Below are positions 18,001-25,348 of a stretch of DNA of 42,587 bases, piece after piece; positions within the stretch are counted from its first letter, which is position 1; every line of letters begins with the position of its first letter. The translations under genes and the position numbers were made by a program. Source of the DNA: Niastella sp. (GTDB lineage: Bacteria; Bacteroidota; Bacteroidia; Chitinophagales; Chitinophagaceae). The notes beneath the pieces were generated by a model. That model was given only the letters and a program-made list of their open reading frames with translations. It was not told where the DNA came from and did not search any database. Location of the stretch: the NCBI GenBank assembly GCA_017744515.1, contig JAGIBF010000010.1:66383-108969 (forward strand), in the 5' to 3' direction.

Positions 18001-18753
18001 GCTACCATCACGCTGCAATGGCCAGGCGTGCTGGAACTGCCGGGATTTGTGCGGAGTCTCAGCCGGCTGGCCCATTATACCGGCGGCTCCTGGGATTATG
18101 GCACTACCAGTATCCCCGCAACGGGTACTGATCCCTATACGGTGAGCCGTGGCGGCTTTACCAGTTTCAGTCCTTTTGCAGTGAGCATGCTCGACGCGCT
18201 TCCCGTAACGTGGTTGAACGTGAGTGGAAAGAACCTTGGCAGGGACAATGAAATTGCCTGGGCTACCGCCAACGAAACCGGCAATGCTTACTTTGTGGTG
18301 GAAGTATCGGGCAATGGAAGAGACTTTGCGGAGGCCGGGCGTGTAGCTGGCAAGGGTAATTCATCTTTTGAACAGCAGTATACTTTCCTGCACCGGAATG
18401 TTGCTTACACAACGGCCTGGTACCGGATCAGGCAGGTGGACATCAATGGGCGCTTCTCGTATTCGCGCACCATCCAGGTAGTGAGTGGTGAAGGGCTGCG
18501 CAGTGGTTTGGTGTATGTGACCAATCCTGCACGTGAAACCATCACGGTAATGATACGGGCCGGACAGTCTTACCGACCAAATATGGTGATTGCGGATGCG
18601 ACGGGCAGGATCGTTCACCGCCAGCAGGTACCTTTTAATGCAGGCAGTAATATTGTAGACATTCCTTTTGGTCATCATGCTGCCGGGATCTATTTCCTGC
18701 AGTATGTGGATGAACTGGGTAAGAAACAGGTAGCAAGATTCGTCAAAGAGTAA
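12061..18753 (+). CDS. Giant repetitive secreted protein with type IX secretion C-terminal domain
   Basis: 2230-residue surface or secreted protein. A signal peptide ends LLTAQ at residue 23. Two large modules follow. The first begins SWTGAVSTSWRNAANW (W27) and the second RWTGAVSTDWHTAGNW (W919); each continues with irregular Gly/Thr/Asn-rich repeats. Recurring elements are 'NGNWINxGTFT', 'TVxFxGxxQTIxG' and 'FxNLTVxxxxG', the pattern expected of a parallel beta-helix. Each module ends in a non-repetitive beta domain (about 795-915 and 1895-2040). After DALPVTWLNVSGK (about 2045) comes an Ig-like segment and, from GLVYVTNPARETI to the end, a typical type A sorting domain (AGIYFLQYV...QVARFVKE). 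Probable role is adhesion, matrix or glycan binding; no catalytic motif is seen. Higher G+C than its flanks, with many spurious frames on the other strand. Confidence 0.93.
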   Translation: MIRLYLLTGVLTLLFLPQLLTAQSTSWTGAVSTSWRNAANWTNGIPSSTRDAIIGDASFTGSFQPVISRSATAKSVTLGGTRASTLTLSRTLTVAGGITINANGTMALGKTTISLTGNWINSGTFSTSSTSATVVMAGIAQSIGGAVTTTFRRLTVNAGSTVTLARAVNVTGSSSLLTVKGTLNPGETTTYLVTAGAITVDNNAILKVYASTFAGNYSVTPTLNAGSTVEYAAPGNQTVSNALTYGTLRISGGGVKTLAGNLPNLASALSTAGNIYVAAGTLDLSTFTANRGTTVAGGNVTVLNGATLRIGGTNGFPQNYASQMLSLTSTVEYYGNAQTIAALTYGNLAVSGTSGAVTKTFPAGAFTVAGNLSATVGAATSVAFTANAAITVSGNVSLGASTTFNGGTASHVVNGNWVNNGTFTGSTSTVTFSGAGTQLSGTGANNFNNITVAASNVTAAATTALSIGGNLNTSGPGVFTHLAGGTTTFTGASKTISGTGITFDNLTVSGSVSSTSAYTVTGNLNIGGTLSHTAGTVTMSGASKSILGTGTKSFYGLAVTGTVTSAVNFSVASLLNVTGSLTATAGTATFTGTSFLSGTANLFNVTLNGTSLQLSTNAVLGIAGAYTVTAGTLDVASSVPNTVSFNGTTAQTVNGGTYHHLTLTNGNTKTAGNTITVNGNITIGAGTTFSAGSLVHTVNGNWINQGTFTAGTSTVSFAGSLPAQISGATTFSTLTINKAAAATVVDLQSNVSAGTVNMTNGWVNTGSNTLTITTTRNGNGIILGNIQRTHAFAAGTAYAFESPANTITFSSITVAVPSVTVSVVRGGINDFPFGGAINRQYTVSIPTGSYAAVLRLHYEDDELNGNAESTMPLWNYGGAAWANAGKSSNNTTANYVELSGLSNISTRWTLSDAPNVLRWTGAVSTDWHTAGNWTVVQGSPGSIPTVNDIAEIGTAAFTNQPAIGAAATAKSILFGSVQAATLTLNAGGTLTTAGNIRGQWSGNATHTINTGAQSITINGDLILSDGTAGHAINLNIGTGSVTVAGAITQSGGANIVFAGAGTLSTGNNFNYVSGTFTPGTGTVVYTGAAAQTVAGVNYHNLTVNKSGGIASVNSAIPLTGQLSLTGGTLELRGNVTVAGNVNTSAGTLITSGNVTLSTGGNWAVAGSFTPGSGTVVVNGTGAQSIAAGTFNNLVVNKSAGTASLTGNIIINSDLTATAGTLDLGSFTAARSTAGGTFTLAAGTTLLAGGANFPGNYGTYNLANTSTVNYNGTGVQTVAGIAYGNLQLSNGGSNAKTLAGPATVSGDLTINSGATFNAGGANNIALGGNWVNNGSFVPSTSTVLLNGTGKTISGNTTFNRVTVYGSYTVNNSDITYNGLLNITPTGTFVAGAGNATVNGDLTNSGSLTSTGVTTFTGTTVQTIRFLNAIVSNSAGVINFNGNVSPVLNSTSTPTYANLNINNTAGVNPSVDWLVLGNFTISAGAIFNGGLPTHRIRGNFNNNGTVTSTGTLWYDPTAPVNVNFGSAFSSTGTLILGGSAAIALTGTPTSLNHVDIESTVGIAPPSGWTMNGNFTVNSDAVFNAGANSYTVGGNVESNGTLLGGTSTFTMTSAAGLVSGSANTHFYNFTITGNVAANTNFQVDHNFTNNGAFDATAGELIMTGSTPGVIGGTTAPSTIAQLNINKGYNVPVTLAGNVSAINSLRITEGILDAGTFTLTQDAVDLGELAIEDSAVLKIGGTNTLPVFDSYALDTLSTVDYAGTTQSIATNVTYGNLTVSTSGTKTPGAALTILHDFTLTNGTFTGGSFTHLLGGDWAMTSGSFTNTGTTIQLNGLDSQVIVSSGPFSTLTINKTSGAAVLGSNVTVSNTLGFTAGKLYLTNSNLTLGNTGVVTGATAVNYIVADGAGTLVQQVLNGGNKVFPVGTAAQYIPATVALTAGSVADNISVRVLDNAYANGDSGPVVGSGAVDATWIVNEAVPGGSVATITLQWPGVLELPGFVRSLSRLAHYTGGSWDYGTTSIPATGTDPYTVSRGGFTSFSPFAVSMLDALPVTWLNVSGKNLGRDNEIAWATANETGNAYFVVEVSGNGRDFAEAGRVAGKGNSSFEQQYTFLHRNVAYTTAWYRIRQVDINGRFSYSRTIQVVSGEGLRSGLVYVTNPARETITVMIRAGQSYRPNMVIADATGRIVHRQQVPFNAGSNIVDIPFGHHAAGIYFLQYVDELGKKQVARFVKE

Positions 18754-18785
18754 GTCAGCGTCTGATGAACATGCATAGCATAGAT

Positions 18786-18813
18786 AAGCCCTGCATGGAA
18801 ATGCAGGGCTTTT
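18786..18813 (+). terminator. Rho-independent terminator after the giant gene
   Basis: AAGCCCTGCAT and ATGCAGGGCTT form a perfect stem around GGAA and are followed by TTT. Confidence 0.85.
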
Positions 18814-18915
18814 GCATGGTCTGTTTCAAACAACGTCTTTCAATTAATTCGCCGCTTCTATCACTTCATGCAGGTTTAGCTGCGGGTGACGCTGCCATGT
18901 AGCTTTCTTTGCAGC

Positions 18916-19914
18916 ATGAAACTGATCGGCTGTTTTATTGTATCTGTGTTATTGATAACACAAAATACGACTGCACAGGTTACCTATGAACCTGTATTGA
19001 CATTGAACCCGGGTGAGCGTGTAGAAAAATTTCTATCCTGCTGGTGGTTGGATGACCAGGGAGTCATTGCTTCGCTGGTGATCCGGCAGCCTGATGGGAA
19101 GTTGTCGGCCATCGAGCATGGCAAGCGGAGGAATGACCTGACGCAGGAGGATATATTGATCAGAGCCGCCTGTGAAAGGCTTGATCCCTATAAAGTACCA
19201 CGTGAATCGCATGTACAATTTGCCGCATTACAACCCAATGGTCAATGGATCATCCGGTCGGGCAACAGGCAGTATGGCACTTATGACAAGATCGTGTTCA
19301 TGCGTGAAACGGAGCAGCATTTTATAGCTATCGTGGGTAATAAGAAAGGGAATGACGAGTCTTTTTATTGTATAGATGACCGGGGCAATAAAGAACTGCT
19401 TAGTGGCAGGCCGCAGCATTTTTATACGAACAGCCAGCTTACGAAGGCGGCCGTGGTATTGTTTGATGCAGGCGCTCTATCTGCCGAGATGATCAACAAG
19501 CTACCCCGGGAGCAGCAGGTGGCGCTGTATGAGCAAATGCGAAATGCCTCCGCCCGGAAACAGGTGTGGGTAAGCGATGGGAAGACGTATACGGTGGATA
19601 AAAAGAGCCGTTTGTTTTTCGATGCATCGGGGCAGCATTTTATAGAAGCGTCACCAACGGGTGTGTTTTATATCGATGGCAGGCAGTATCCCAAAAATGT
19701 ATCTGGCGGAGGGACTATCCTATTTGCTAATGAAGCGGGTGACAGCTGGGCTTATTTTTATGAGATCTACCTGACGTTTAAAGATAACTTTACGATCAAA
19801 GATGCGATCAACCCTTACCTGACTACTGAGCAGGGACAAACTGTGGTGAACTGGTATGAGGTGAAAGAGGAAGGCGCAAAGGTTACCATCAGGCGTGGCA
19901 AGCGTGCGTTGTGA
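18916..19914 (+). CDS. Exported hypothetical protein
   Basis: 332-residue protein with a clear signal peptide (MKLIGCFIVSVLLITQNTTAQ), so probably periplasmic. The mature part has short repeated beta-like units: 'YDKIVFM', 'IAIVGNKKGNDESFYCIDDRGNKELL', 'KQVWVSDGKTYTVDKKSRLFFDASGQHF' and 'GVFYIDGRQYPKNVSGGGTILF'. They alternate strands and turns as in a WD-like or YWTD-like propeller, though no family signature is recognised. The ATG at 18916 is chosen over an in-frame GTG at 18886 because the signal peptide starts there. It is the last plus-strand gene before the convergent ArsR operon; the two stop codons are only eight bases apart. Confidence 0.8.
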   Translation: MKLIGCFIVSVLLITQNTTAQVTYEPVLTLNPGERVEKFLSCWWLDDQGVIASLVIRQPDGKLSAIEHGKRRNDLTQEDILIRAACERLDPYKVPRESHVQFAALQPNGQWIIRSGNRQYGTYDKIVFMRETEQHFIAIVGNKKGNDESFYCIDDRGNKELLSGRPQHFYTNSQLTKAAVVLFDAGALSAEMINKLPREQQVALYEQMRNASARKQVWVSDGKTYTVDKKSRLFFDASGQHFIEASPTGVFYIDGRQYPKNVSGGGTILFANEAGDSWAYFYEIYLTFKDNFTIKDAINPYLTTEQGQTVVNWYEVKEEGAKVTIRRGKRAL

Positions 19915-19922
19915 TGCTGGCA

Positions 19923-20420
19923 TCAGAAAGTCGACAACAATTCATCCAGTTTCTCCAATGTAAGGCGCATTCCTTCCTGCATTCCCATTTCAATGACCGA
20001 TTCTAAATCGGCCAACGAATTATATTGCACACGTGTATGGACTATGGTATTGCCCCCGCTTTCTGAAAACTCCACTTTCCACCGAGCGCGGGGAAGGTTG
20101 TTATTAATTTCTCCTTGCTCATTACTGAAGGCATCCACTGCAGTGTAGTAATCAATAGGTTTGATCTCTACATATTTTGTCAACCCCCAATATTTATTTC
20201 CTTCCACATCCACCATCGCATAGTGCCAGTGGCCACCTTCTTTGAACTCCATGGACCTGGTAAGGGTACTCATTGGCTTTGGGGCAAACCATTGATCAAG
20301 CAGGTCGCTCTTTGTGTAGCAGTCCCAGACCAATGGCCGCTCCGCTAAAAACTCACGAATCAATCTAAGTGTGTTATCTGCCCTGTTTACCTGAAAATCG
20401 AATTGCAATCTGGTATTCAT
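19923..20420 (-). CDS. SRPBCC (AHSA1-like) domain protein
   Basis: 165-residue protein of the START/AHSA1 superfamily, a helix-grip fold with a hydrophobic ligand pocket. Characteristic parts are the N-terminal strand LRLIREFLAERPLVWDCYTKSDLLDQWFAP, the central EFKEGGHWHYAMVD, WKVEFSESGGNTIVHTRVQY, and the long C-terminal helix GMQEGMRLTLEKLDELL. Such proteins often sit next to ArsR regulators and are thought to bind small hydrophobic molecules or act in stress; the ligand is unknown here. It overlaps the ArsR gene by four bases, indicating translational coupling, and is the last gene of the operon. Confidence 0.92.
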   Translation of the reverse strand: MNTRLQFDFQVNRADNTLRLIREFLAERPLVWDCYTKSDLLDQWFAPKPMSTLTRSMEFKEGGHWHYAMVDVEGNKYWGLTKYVEIKPIDYYTAVDAFSNEQGEINNNLPRARWKVEFSESGGNTIVHTRVQYNSLADLESVIEMGMQEGMRLTLEKLDELLSTF

Positions 20421-20746
20421 TTCTTCTTCTTATCTTTTATGTTTGCCAACAGTGTATCCAACTGACTGTACCGGGTTTCCCAAATTTTCCTGAACTGATC
20501 CAACCATTTATCAATCTCTTTCATTTTGTTGATTTGAAGTTGATAATAAATTTCCCGCCCTTCCGATTGCTGTTTCACCAGCTCACATTCGGTTAAAATA
20601 CGCAAGTGTTTGGACACTGCCTGGCGGGTGATATCGAAATGTTCGGCGATCGCATTGGGTGTCATGGTTTGAAAGGCAATCAGGGTTATGATGGCTCTCC
20701 TGGTGGGGTCGGCAATGGCCTGGAAAATATCTCTACGTATGTACAT
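20417..20746 (-). CDS. ArsR-family winged-helix repressor
   Basis: 109-residue transcription factor. The family signature RRDIFQAIADPTRRAIITLI opens the protein, then the HTH IAEHFDITRQAVSKHLRILTECELVKQQSEGREIYYQL. No Cys-x-Cys or His-rich metal-binding motif is present in the recognition helix, so it belongs to the non-metal group usually paired with SRPBCC proteins. The basic tail ends in KDKKKK. The start overlaps the DoxX gene by 14 bases and the end overlaps the SRPBCC gene by 4, so it lies within a compact operon. It is the obvious candidate to bind the perfect inverted repeat at the operon promoter. Confidence 0.95.
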   Translation of the reverse strand: MYIRRDIFQAIADPTRRAIITLIAFQTMTPNAIAEHFDITRQAVSKHLRILTECELVKQQSEGREIYYQLQINKMKEIDKWLDQFRKIWETRYSQLDTLLANIKDKKKK

Positions 20747-21107
20747 ACTTTAGTTTATCGAAGGCAAAGTAATTCAGAACAACAATAAATAATGCAGTTA
20801 CCGGTAAAAAAACTTCCGCAGATCCAAATCCATCGACGACCAGGAACCCAATAATGGCACAAATGAGATCGATCCCGAAACCGGCATATGCCCATTCTTT
20901 CAGCCGGTCCGGCACGAGCGGTACCACCACCGCGATAACACCCAGCACTTTAAAGCAGGTGAGCATCGGACTAAAATACAGGGGATATCCCAAACGTTGT
21001 ATCACCTGTAAACTATCCGGATCGTCATAGGCAAATAATGGCCCTATACCAAACCAGAGCATCATGATACCGGCTGTGAGCCAGAATACGACTTTATATT
21101 TCTTCAT
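20733..21107 (-). CDS. DoxX-like family membrane protein
   Basis: 124-residue inner-membrane protein with four predicted helices: VFWLTAGIMMLWFGIGPLF, the segment around MLTCFKVLGVIAVVVPLV, WAYAGFGIDLICAIIGFLV and VFLPVTALFIVVLNYFAF. The layout and the LKEWAYAG turn between helices two and three match the DoxX-like family found in ArsR/SRPBCC operons of Bacteroidota. Role unknown; DoxX proteins are linked to redox or membrane stress. It lies six bases downstream of the reductase gene and overlaps ArsR. Confidence 0.88.
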   Translation of the reverse strand: MKKYKVVFWLTAGIMMLWFGIGPLFAYDDPDSLQVIQRLGYPLYFSPMLTCFKVLGVIAVVVPLVPDRLKEWAYAGFGIDLICAIIGFLVVDGFGSAEVFLPVTALFIVVLNYFAFDKLKYVHT

Positions 21108-21113
21108 GTGATT

Positions 21114-21683
21114 TTATTTTTTCAGTTGATACTTCAGTAAAACAATACCGCATTGGAATTGAACGGTTTTTATTATTTCCAATCGTTGCATGACGCTTAC
21201 CTGCTGATAAATTGGCATTCCTTTTCCGATAATGGCCGGGTTGATGAAGAGGTGCAATTCATCGATCAGTTGTTCCCTGAGTAATGAAGAAACGAATTGC
21301 CCGCCTCCATATACTATGATGTCATTGCCCTCCTGGGTTTTCAGTTCCTGAATTCGTTGTACGAAGTCGCCGTTTTCTACAGTAGTGTTATCCCATTCTG
21401 ATTTTTTAAGGGTCTTGCTGAACACGATCTTTGGGGTTTCGGAATACTTGATGCCGGCTTGTTTTTCAGGGTTATCATCGTCTTGTGCTACCGCTGCCCA
21501 ATGAGGGATAAAACCAGTAGCGAGGTTCCTGCCCAACAGTATAAGATCAACGGGCTGCGTGATCTCCTCTACATAATCCTTGATGTCGTCGGACCAATTA
21601 AACGTCATCCAATCATATTCTCCATTGGCCCCGGAGATGTACCCGTCTACTGTGATTTGTACCTGTAATTTTAACTTTCTCAT
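21114..21683 (-). CDS. Dihydrofolate reductase-like (RibD C-terminal family) protein
   Basis: 189-residue NAD(P)H-dependent reductase of the RibD-C/DHFR-like fold. It starts MRKLKLQVQITVDGYISG, a typical first strand, followed by DLILLGRNLATGF, KIVFSKTLKKSEWDNTTV, the nucleotide-binding DIIVYGGGQFVSSLL and a C-terminal ELHLFINPAIIGKGMPIYQ. The substrate is unknown; these proteins are often annotated as dihydrofolate reductase without evidence. The ATG at 21683 fits the family start; an upstream extension of the frame runs through the promoter dyad and is not coding. It is the first gene of the ArsR operon and is separated from the treS-type gene by 143 bases. Confidence 0.92.
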   Translation of the reverse strand: MRKLKLQVQITVDGYISGANGEYDWMTFNWSDDIKDYVEEITQPVDLILLGRNLATGFIPHWAAVAQDDDNPEKQAGIKYSETPKIVFSKTLKKSEWDNTTVENGDFVQRIQELKTQEGNDIIVYGGGQFVSSLLREQLIDELHLFINPAIIGKGMPIYQQVSVMQRLEIIKTVQFQCGIVLLKYQLKK

Positions 21684-21705
21684 TGTCTTTGATTTTATAG
21701 TATAA

Positions 21706-21752
21706 GAAACCATGTGGTTGCAAATATATAAGCAACCACATGGTTTCGCAAA
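21706..21752 (-). promoter_or_regulatory. Promoter of ArsR operon embedded in a perfect 16-bp inverted repeat
   Basis: Left arm 21706-21721 (GAAACCATGTGGTTGC) and right arm 21732-21747 are perfectly complementary, with a ten-base spacer. Each arm also contains the near-palindrome AACCAnnTGGTT, so there are two operator-like sites. On the minus strand TATATTTG (21721-21728) is a perfect TAnnTTTG box filling the spacer, and TTTG (21749-21752) lies 20 bases upstream as the -33 element. A repressor on either arm would block RNA polymerase. The start codon follows about 25 bases downstream. Confidence 0.85.
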
Positions 21753-21826
21753 ATAATTTTTGAATTTTATTTTGATTACTGGCACCATTTTACGGGGCCA
21801 CGCAGTATAAGCCTTTGTGTGAAAGG

Positions 21827-24800
21827 TTATTCTTCGTCGAGGATGGCCAGGATCAGGTGCAGGGGGACAGCTACCCATGCGGGGCGGTTGTCGAGCTCGT
21901 CCTGGAGGTCCTGCAAGGCTATTTCCAGCAGGTAAATGTGGAGTAAAGTGGCAAACTCGTCTTTACCGGCAGGGATGAATGGTGGCGAGTCTGCCGTGGT
22001 CAGGTAGGCTTCCATAAAGAAATTGGTGGCATAGTGGGTCCATAGTTTGTACCACCGCGTAAGTACAGGCAGGTCTTCTGGTTTGATGCGGTCGTTCCGA
22101 AGGGCCTGCTCCGCCACGTAATAGAACGAACGGATCATGGCTGTGATGTCACGGAAGGGCGAACGCTTCAACCTCCTTTCGCTGAAAGGGCGACCGGGAT
22201 CGCCACCGAGGTACGGGAATGATACATCACGTCCGGTAAACAGCACTTGTTCAAGAGTGAAATGCCCATGTATGCGTGTTTTGACGATGTCCAGTTTTTT
22301 GCTATAGATCTTTTTGAAGAAGTCCAGCACCTCATTTTTTCTTTGCAGCAGGCTGCGCGCTTCTGCCTGGATATTTTCCGGCAGGGTATCGATCTTGCGG
22401 GCGAGGTCGTCGAAAGCGCTTCTCACGAGTGTTTGCAATCCTGCGTATAAGGAGCGCTGGTAGTGCAGCGAAAAATTTTCCGGCGCAAAGTCTTTACCAC
22501 CTATGGTGCTGTCCAATGCCTTATGAAAAGCGGCCAGCGCCTCTCCCACCTGTCTGGCGCCTTCTGCCAATGGAGCGCCCAGAATTTCGCGTAATTTTTC
22601 TGACAACGACTCGTAAGCTACAGGGCTGGTGAGCCGGCCTTCGAGTTCGAAGGCCGGTAATTGCTCTTCGGACCGGGCCAATATTTTATCATTGAAATTG
22701 CCCAGCCGTTCGAGCATGAACGTGCTGCCATTGCCGTGAAACTCTACGAGGTCCTGCGCCATGGCCAGGGTAATCTTTTCTTTGTTGGTAGCCCATTCGA
22801 TGCTGCCTGCAAAACCGGGCACCACGGACAGGGGTACCTGTTCCGTAAAATAAGCGGTCATTTCCACATCGGGGTTGGTGCCGGTTTCTACCTGCCGGTA
22901 TACTTTGAGGAAGAAATTGTTGTCGTACACAATGGCAGTGTAGCCAGACATGGAGGCTACGGCCCTCGAACGGATGACGGCGCCACTGTTGACGTATTGG
23001 CGAATGGCATCGTTGCTGTTGAACCGGATGGTTGCTCCTTTCAATTTGAGCACATTCTCTGCCGCCATGTTTTGCAGGAGGGTGGCCTGGAAGTTATCGC
23101 AGAACAGGGCATCGCATAGCTGCCGTTCCATATTGCCCACGGTGATGCGACCAATAAATGCCCAGGGGAAAGCGGTTGCATATTTTTCCAGCTCGCCCTG
23201 ACCTACAGTGGTCAGTGGCAGCTGGTACCACTGTGGCAGGCCGTTTTCGAAATTCACTTCTATCAACAATATCCAGGCACTGCCTTTTTCCATGGGCACT
23301 TCTACCTGGCTGATGACCGACAAGGAATGGATAGCCCGGTCCTTGTCGACAAACCAGGGTGTTTTGGGTAACCAGTTGGTGAGCACAGCCGACAGCTCTT
23401 CGCGCGTGTCGGTACTTACCAGGTCGTGCCAGTTGGCAATGGTAAGCACCGGCGTTGCTGCCGATTCAGGCTCTGCATCGTATGCTTTCTCCAGTTCAAA
23501 CCATTCACAGGCGTAGGCATCCAGTGTGAGCAGGTAGGGTATGTTGTCTTTGATGAGCGGGAATTTGTTCCTGCTGAATATTTCGATGGGCTGATAACCT
23601 TTATTGGCCGCGAGGTCCAGTTCGGCCGCCTGGGAGAACTTGGACAGGTTGATGACCACCAGTATTTGTTCTTCTTCGAAGGTACGTATGAAGGCCAGCA
23701 CCTTGGGATTGTCTACCGGCACGAAGGTCATATCGCCCCGGCCAAATGCTTTGTATTTGCGGCGCATGGTGATCATGCGCTTCATGAACCAGAGCAGCGA
23801 AGAAGGGTTCTGCGCCTGGGTTTCCACGTTGACAGACTCAAAATTGTATTCGGGATCGAGAATGAGGGGCAGGTAGAGCTTCTGGGGATTGGCTTTGGAG
23901 AAGCCCGCATTCCTGTCGGGCGACCATTGCATGGGTGTGCGTACGCCATCACGATCACCAAGGTAGAAATTATCGCCCATGCCGATCTCATCACCATAAT
24001 AGATCACCGGTGTGCCCTTGAGTGAGAAGAGCAGGAAGTTGAGCAGTTCGATCTTGCGGCGGTTGTTCTCCACCAGGGGCGCCAGCCGGTGGCGTATACC
24101 GAGGTTGATGCGTGCTTTGGGGTCTTTGGCGTAGACCTTGTACATGTAATCGCGTTCCTCATCGGTGACCATTTCGAGGGTAAGCTCATCATGGTTGCGC
24201 AGGAAGATGGCCCACTGGCAGTTGTCGGGTATGGGTGGTGTTTGATCGAATATATCGGTGATGGGATAACGGTCTTCCATGCGCAGTGCCATGAATATAC
24301 GTGGCATCACCGGGAAGTGGTAGTTCATGTGGCATTCATCGCCCTCGCCAAAATAGGAAGCCGAATCTTCGGGCCACATATTGGCCTCTGCCAGTAATAC
24401 GGTGGCGGGGTAATGGGTATCTACATGCTTGCGCAGCTTTTTGAGGAAAGCATGCGTTTCGGGCAGGTTTTCACCATTGGTGTCCTCGCGCTCGTAGAGA
24501 TAAGGCACCGCATCGAGCCGGAATCCATCGACGCCCAGCTGGCACCAGAAGTCGATGATGCGAAATACTTCTTCCTGCACGGTGGGGTTATCGTAATTGA
24601 GATCGGGCTGGTGGTGAAAGAACCGGTGCCAGTAGTACTGTTCGGCCACGGGGTCCCAGGACCAGTTGGAGGCTTCAAAGTCCTGGAAGATGATGCGGAC
24701 ATCTTTGTACTGCGTCGGATCATCGGACCACACGTAATAATCTCTTTCCACCGAACCTTTCGGCGCCATCCGGGCGCGCTGAAACCAGGGGTGCTGATCG

Positions 24801-25144
24801 GAGGTATGGTTGATGACCAGCTCGGTAATGACCTTCAGGTTGCGCTGGTGGGCGGCGTCGAGGAAGTTTTTAAACTGCTCTATATCGCCATAAGAAGGAT
24901 TGATGCTGTAGTAGTCGGCTATATCGTAGCCATCATCGCGCAGCGGCGAGGGATAAAACGGCAGCAGCCAGATGGCGGTAACGCCGAGCCCTTCGAGGTA
25001 ATCGAGTTTTTCGAGGAGGCCTGTGAAATCGCCGGTCCCATCGCCATTGCCGTCGCAAAAGGCTTTGATGTGGAGTTCATAGATAATGGCGTCTTTGTAC
25101 CACAGGAGGTTATCCTGGTTGTGCTGTTGCTTTGTTTGCTCCAT
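21827..25144 (-). CDS. treS: Trehalose synthase fused to a degenerate maltokinase-like domain
   Basis: 1105-residue fusion. Residues about 15-560 are a GH13 trehalose synthase (maltose alpha-D-glucosyltransferase), interconverting maltose and trehalose: nucleophile Asp211 (DGFRLDAVP), acid/base Glu253 (LLAEANM) and Asp319 (FLRNHDELT), with early WYKDAIIYELHIKAF. Residues about 590-1100 match the maltokinase fused to TreS in many bacteria, with the ATP-binding FLKVYRQVETGTNPDVE kept. The kinase HGDxH motif reads HGHFT (959-963), and the expected DFEGEP reads YLGGDP (978-983), so the catalytic base and metal-binding residues appear lost. The TreS half should be active; phosphorylation of maltose is doubtful. 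No glgE, glgB or glgP gene is in the window. An MEQTK start with the usual N-terminal extension is accepted. Confidence 0.92.
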   Translation of the reverse strand: MEQTKQQHNQDNLLWYKDAIIYELHIKAFCDGNGDGTGDFTGLLEKLDYLEGLGVTAIWLLPFYPSPLRDDGYDIADYYSINPSYGDIEQFKNFLDAAHQRNLKVITELVINHTSDQHPWFQRARMAPKGSVERDYYVWSDDPTQYKDVRIIFQDFEASNWSWDPVAEQYYWHRFFHHQPDLNYDNPTVQEEVFRIIDFWCQLGVDGFRLDAVPYLYEREDTNGENLPETHAFLKKLRKHVDTHYPATVLLAEANMWPEDSASYFGEGDECHMNYHFPVMPRIFMALRMEDRYPITDIFDQTPPIPDNCQWAIFLRNHDELTLEMVTDEERDYMYKVYAKDPKARINLGIRHRLAPLVENNRRKIELLNFLLFSLKGTPVIYYGDEIGMGDNFYLGDRDGVRTPMQWSPDRNAGFSKANPQKLYLPLILDPEYNFESVNVETQAQNPSSLLWFMKRMITMRRKYKAFGRGDMTFVPVDNPKVLAFIRTFEEEQILVVINLSKFSQAAELDLAANKGYQPIEIFSRNKFPLIKDNIPYLLTLDAYACEWFELEKAYDAEPESAATPVLTIANWHDLVSTDTREELSAVLTNWLPKTPWFVDKDRAIHSLSVISQVEVPMEKGSAWILLIEVNFENGLPQWYQLPLTTVGQGELEKYATAFPWAFIGRITVGNMERQLCDALFCDNFQATLLQNMAAENVLKLKGATIRFNSNDAIRQYVNSGAVIRSRAVASMSGYTAIVYDNNFFLKVYRQVETGTNPDVEMTAYFTEQVPLSVVPGFAGSIEWATNKEKITLAMAQDLVEFHGNGSTFMLERLGNFNDKILARSEEQLPAFELEGRLTSPVAYESLSEKLREILGAPLAEGARQVGEALAAFHKALDSTIGGKDFAPENFSLHYQRSLYAGLQTLVRSAFDDLARKIDTLPENIQAEARSLLQRKNEVLDFFKKIYSKKLDIVKTRIHGHFTLEQVLFTGRDVSFPYLGGDPGRPFSERRLKRSPFRDITAMIRSFYYVAEQALRNDRIKPEDLPVLTRWYKLWTHYATNFFMEAYLTTADSPPFIPAGKDEFATLLHIYLLEIALQDLQDELDNRPAWVAVPLHLILAILDEE

Positions 25145-25348
25145 ATGATCACGCTATATCGGTTCACTTATAAAAATGACGCCAGGGAGGTTGTTTTTTT
25201 CAGGAGTAGGTTATAGGCAACAATCTCCTCAACTTTTACAGGAGGATCATTCCCGGTATGTATGACTGTTTGGCTTAATAATCAATAGACACAGCCAGCC
25301 CTGCCCTTTTTTGCAAATTGCACCTGTTTTTGGGTTAGAGGGCATTTG

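Noticed and set aside
12249..18075. Long minus-strand open frames (up to 389 residues) opposite the giant gene
   Set aside because: They overlap a single continuous gene with a signal peptide and type IX domain; their products are low-complexity shadows of the repetitive GC-rich coding strand.
24413..25216. 267-residue plus-strand open frame opposite the treS-type gene
   Set aside because: The minus strand encodes a canonical GH13 enzyme with all catalytic residues; the opposite frame has no family pattern.
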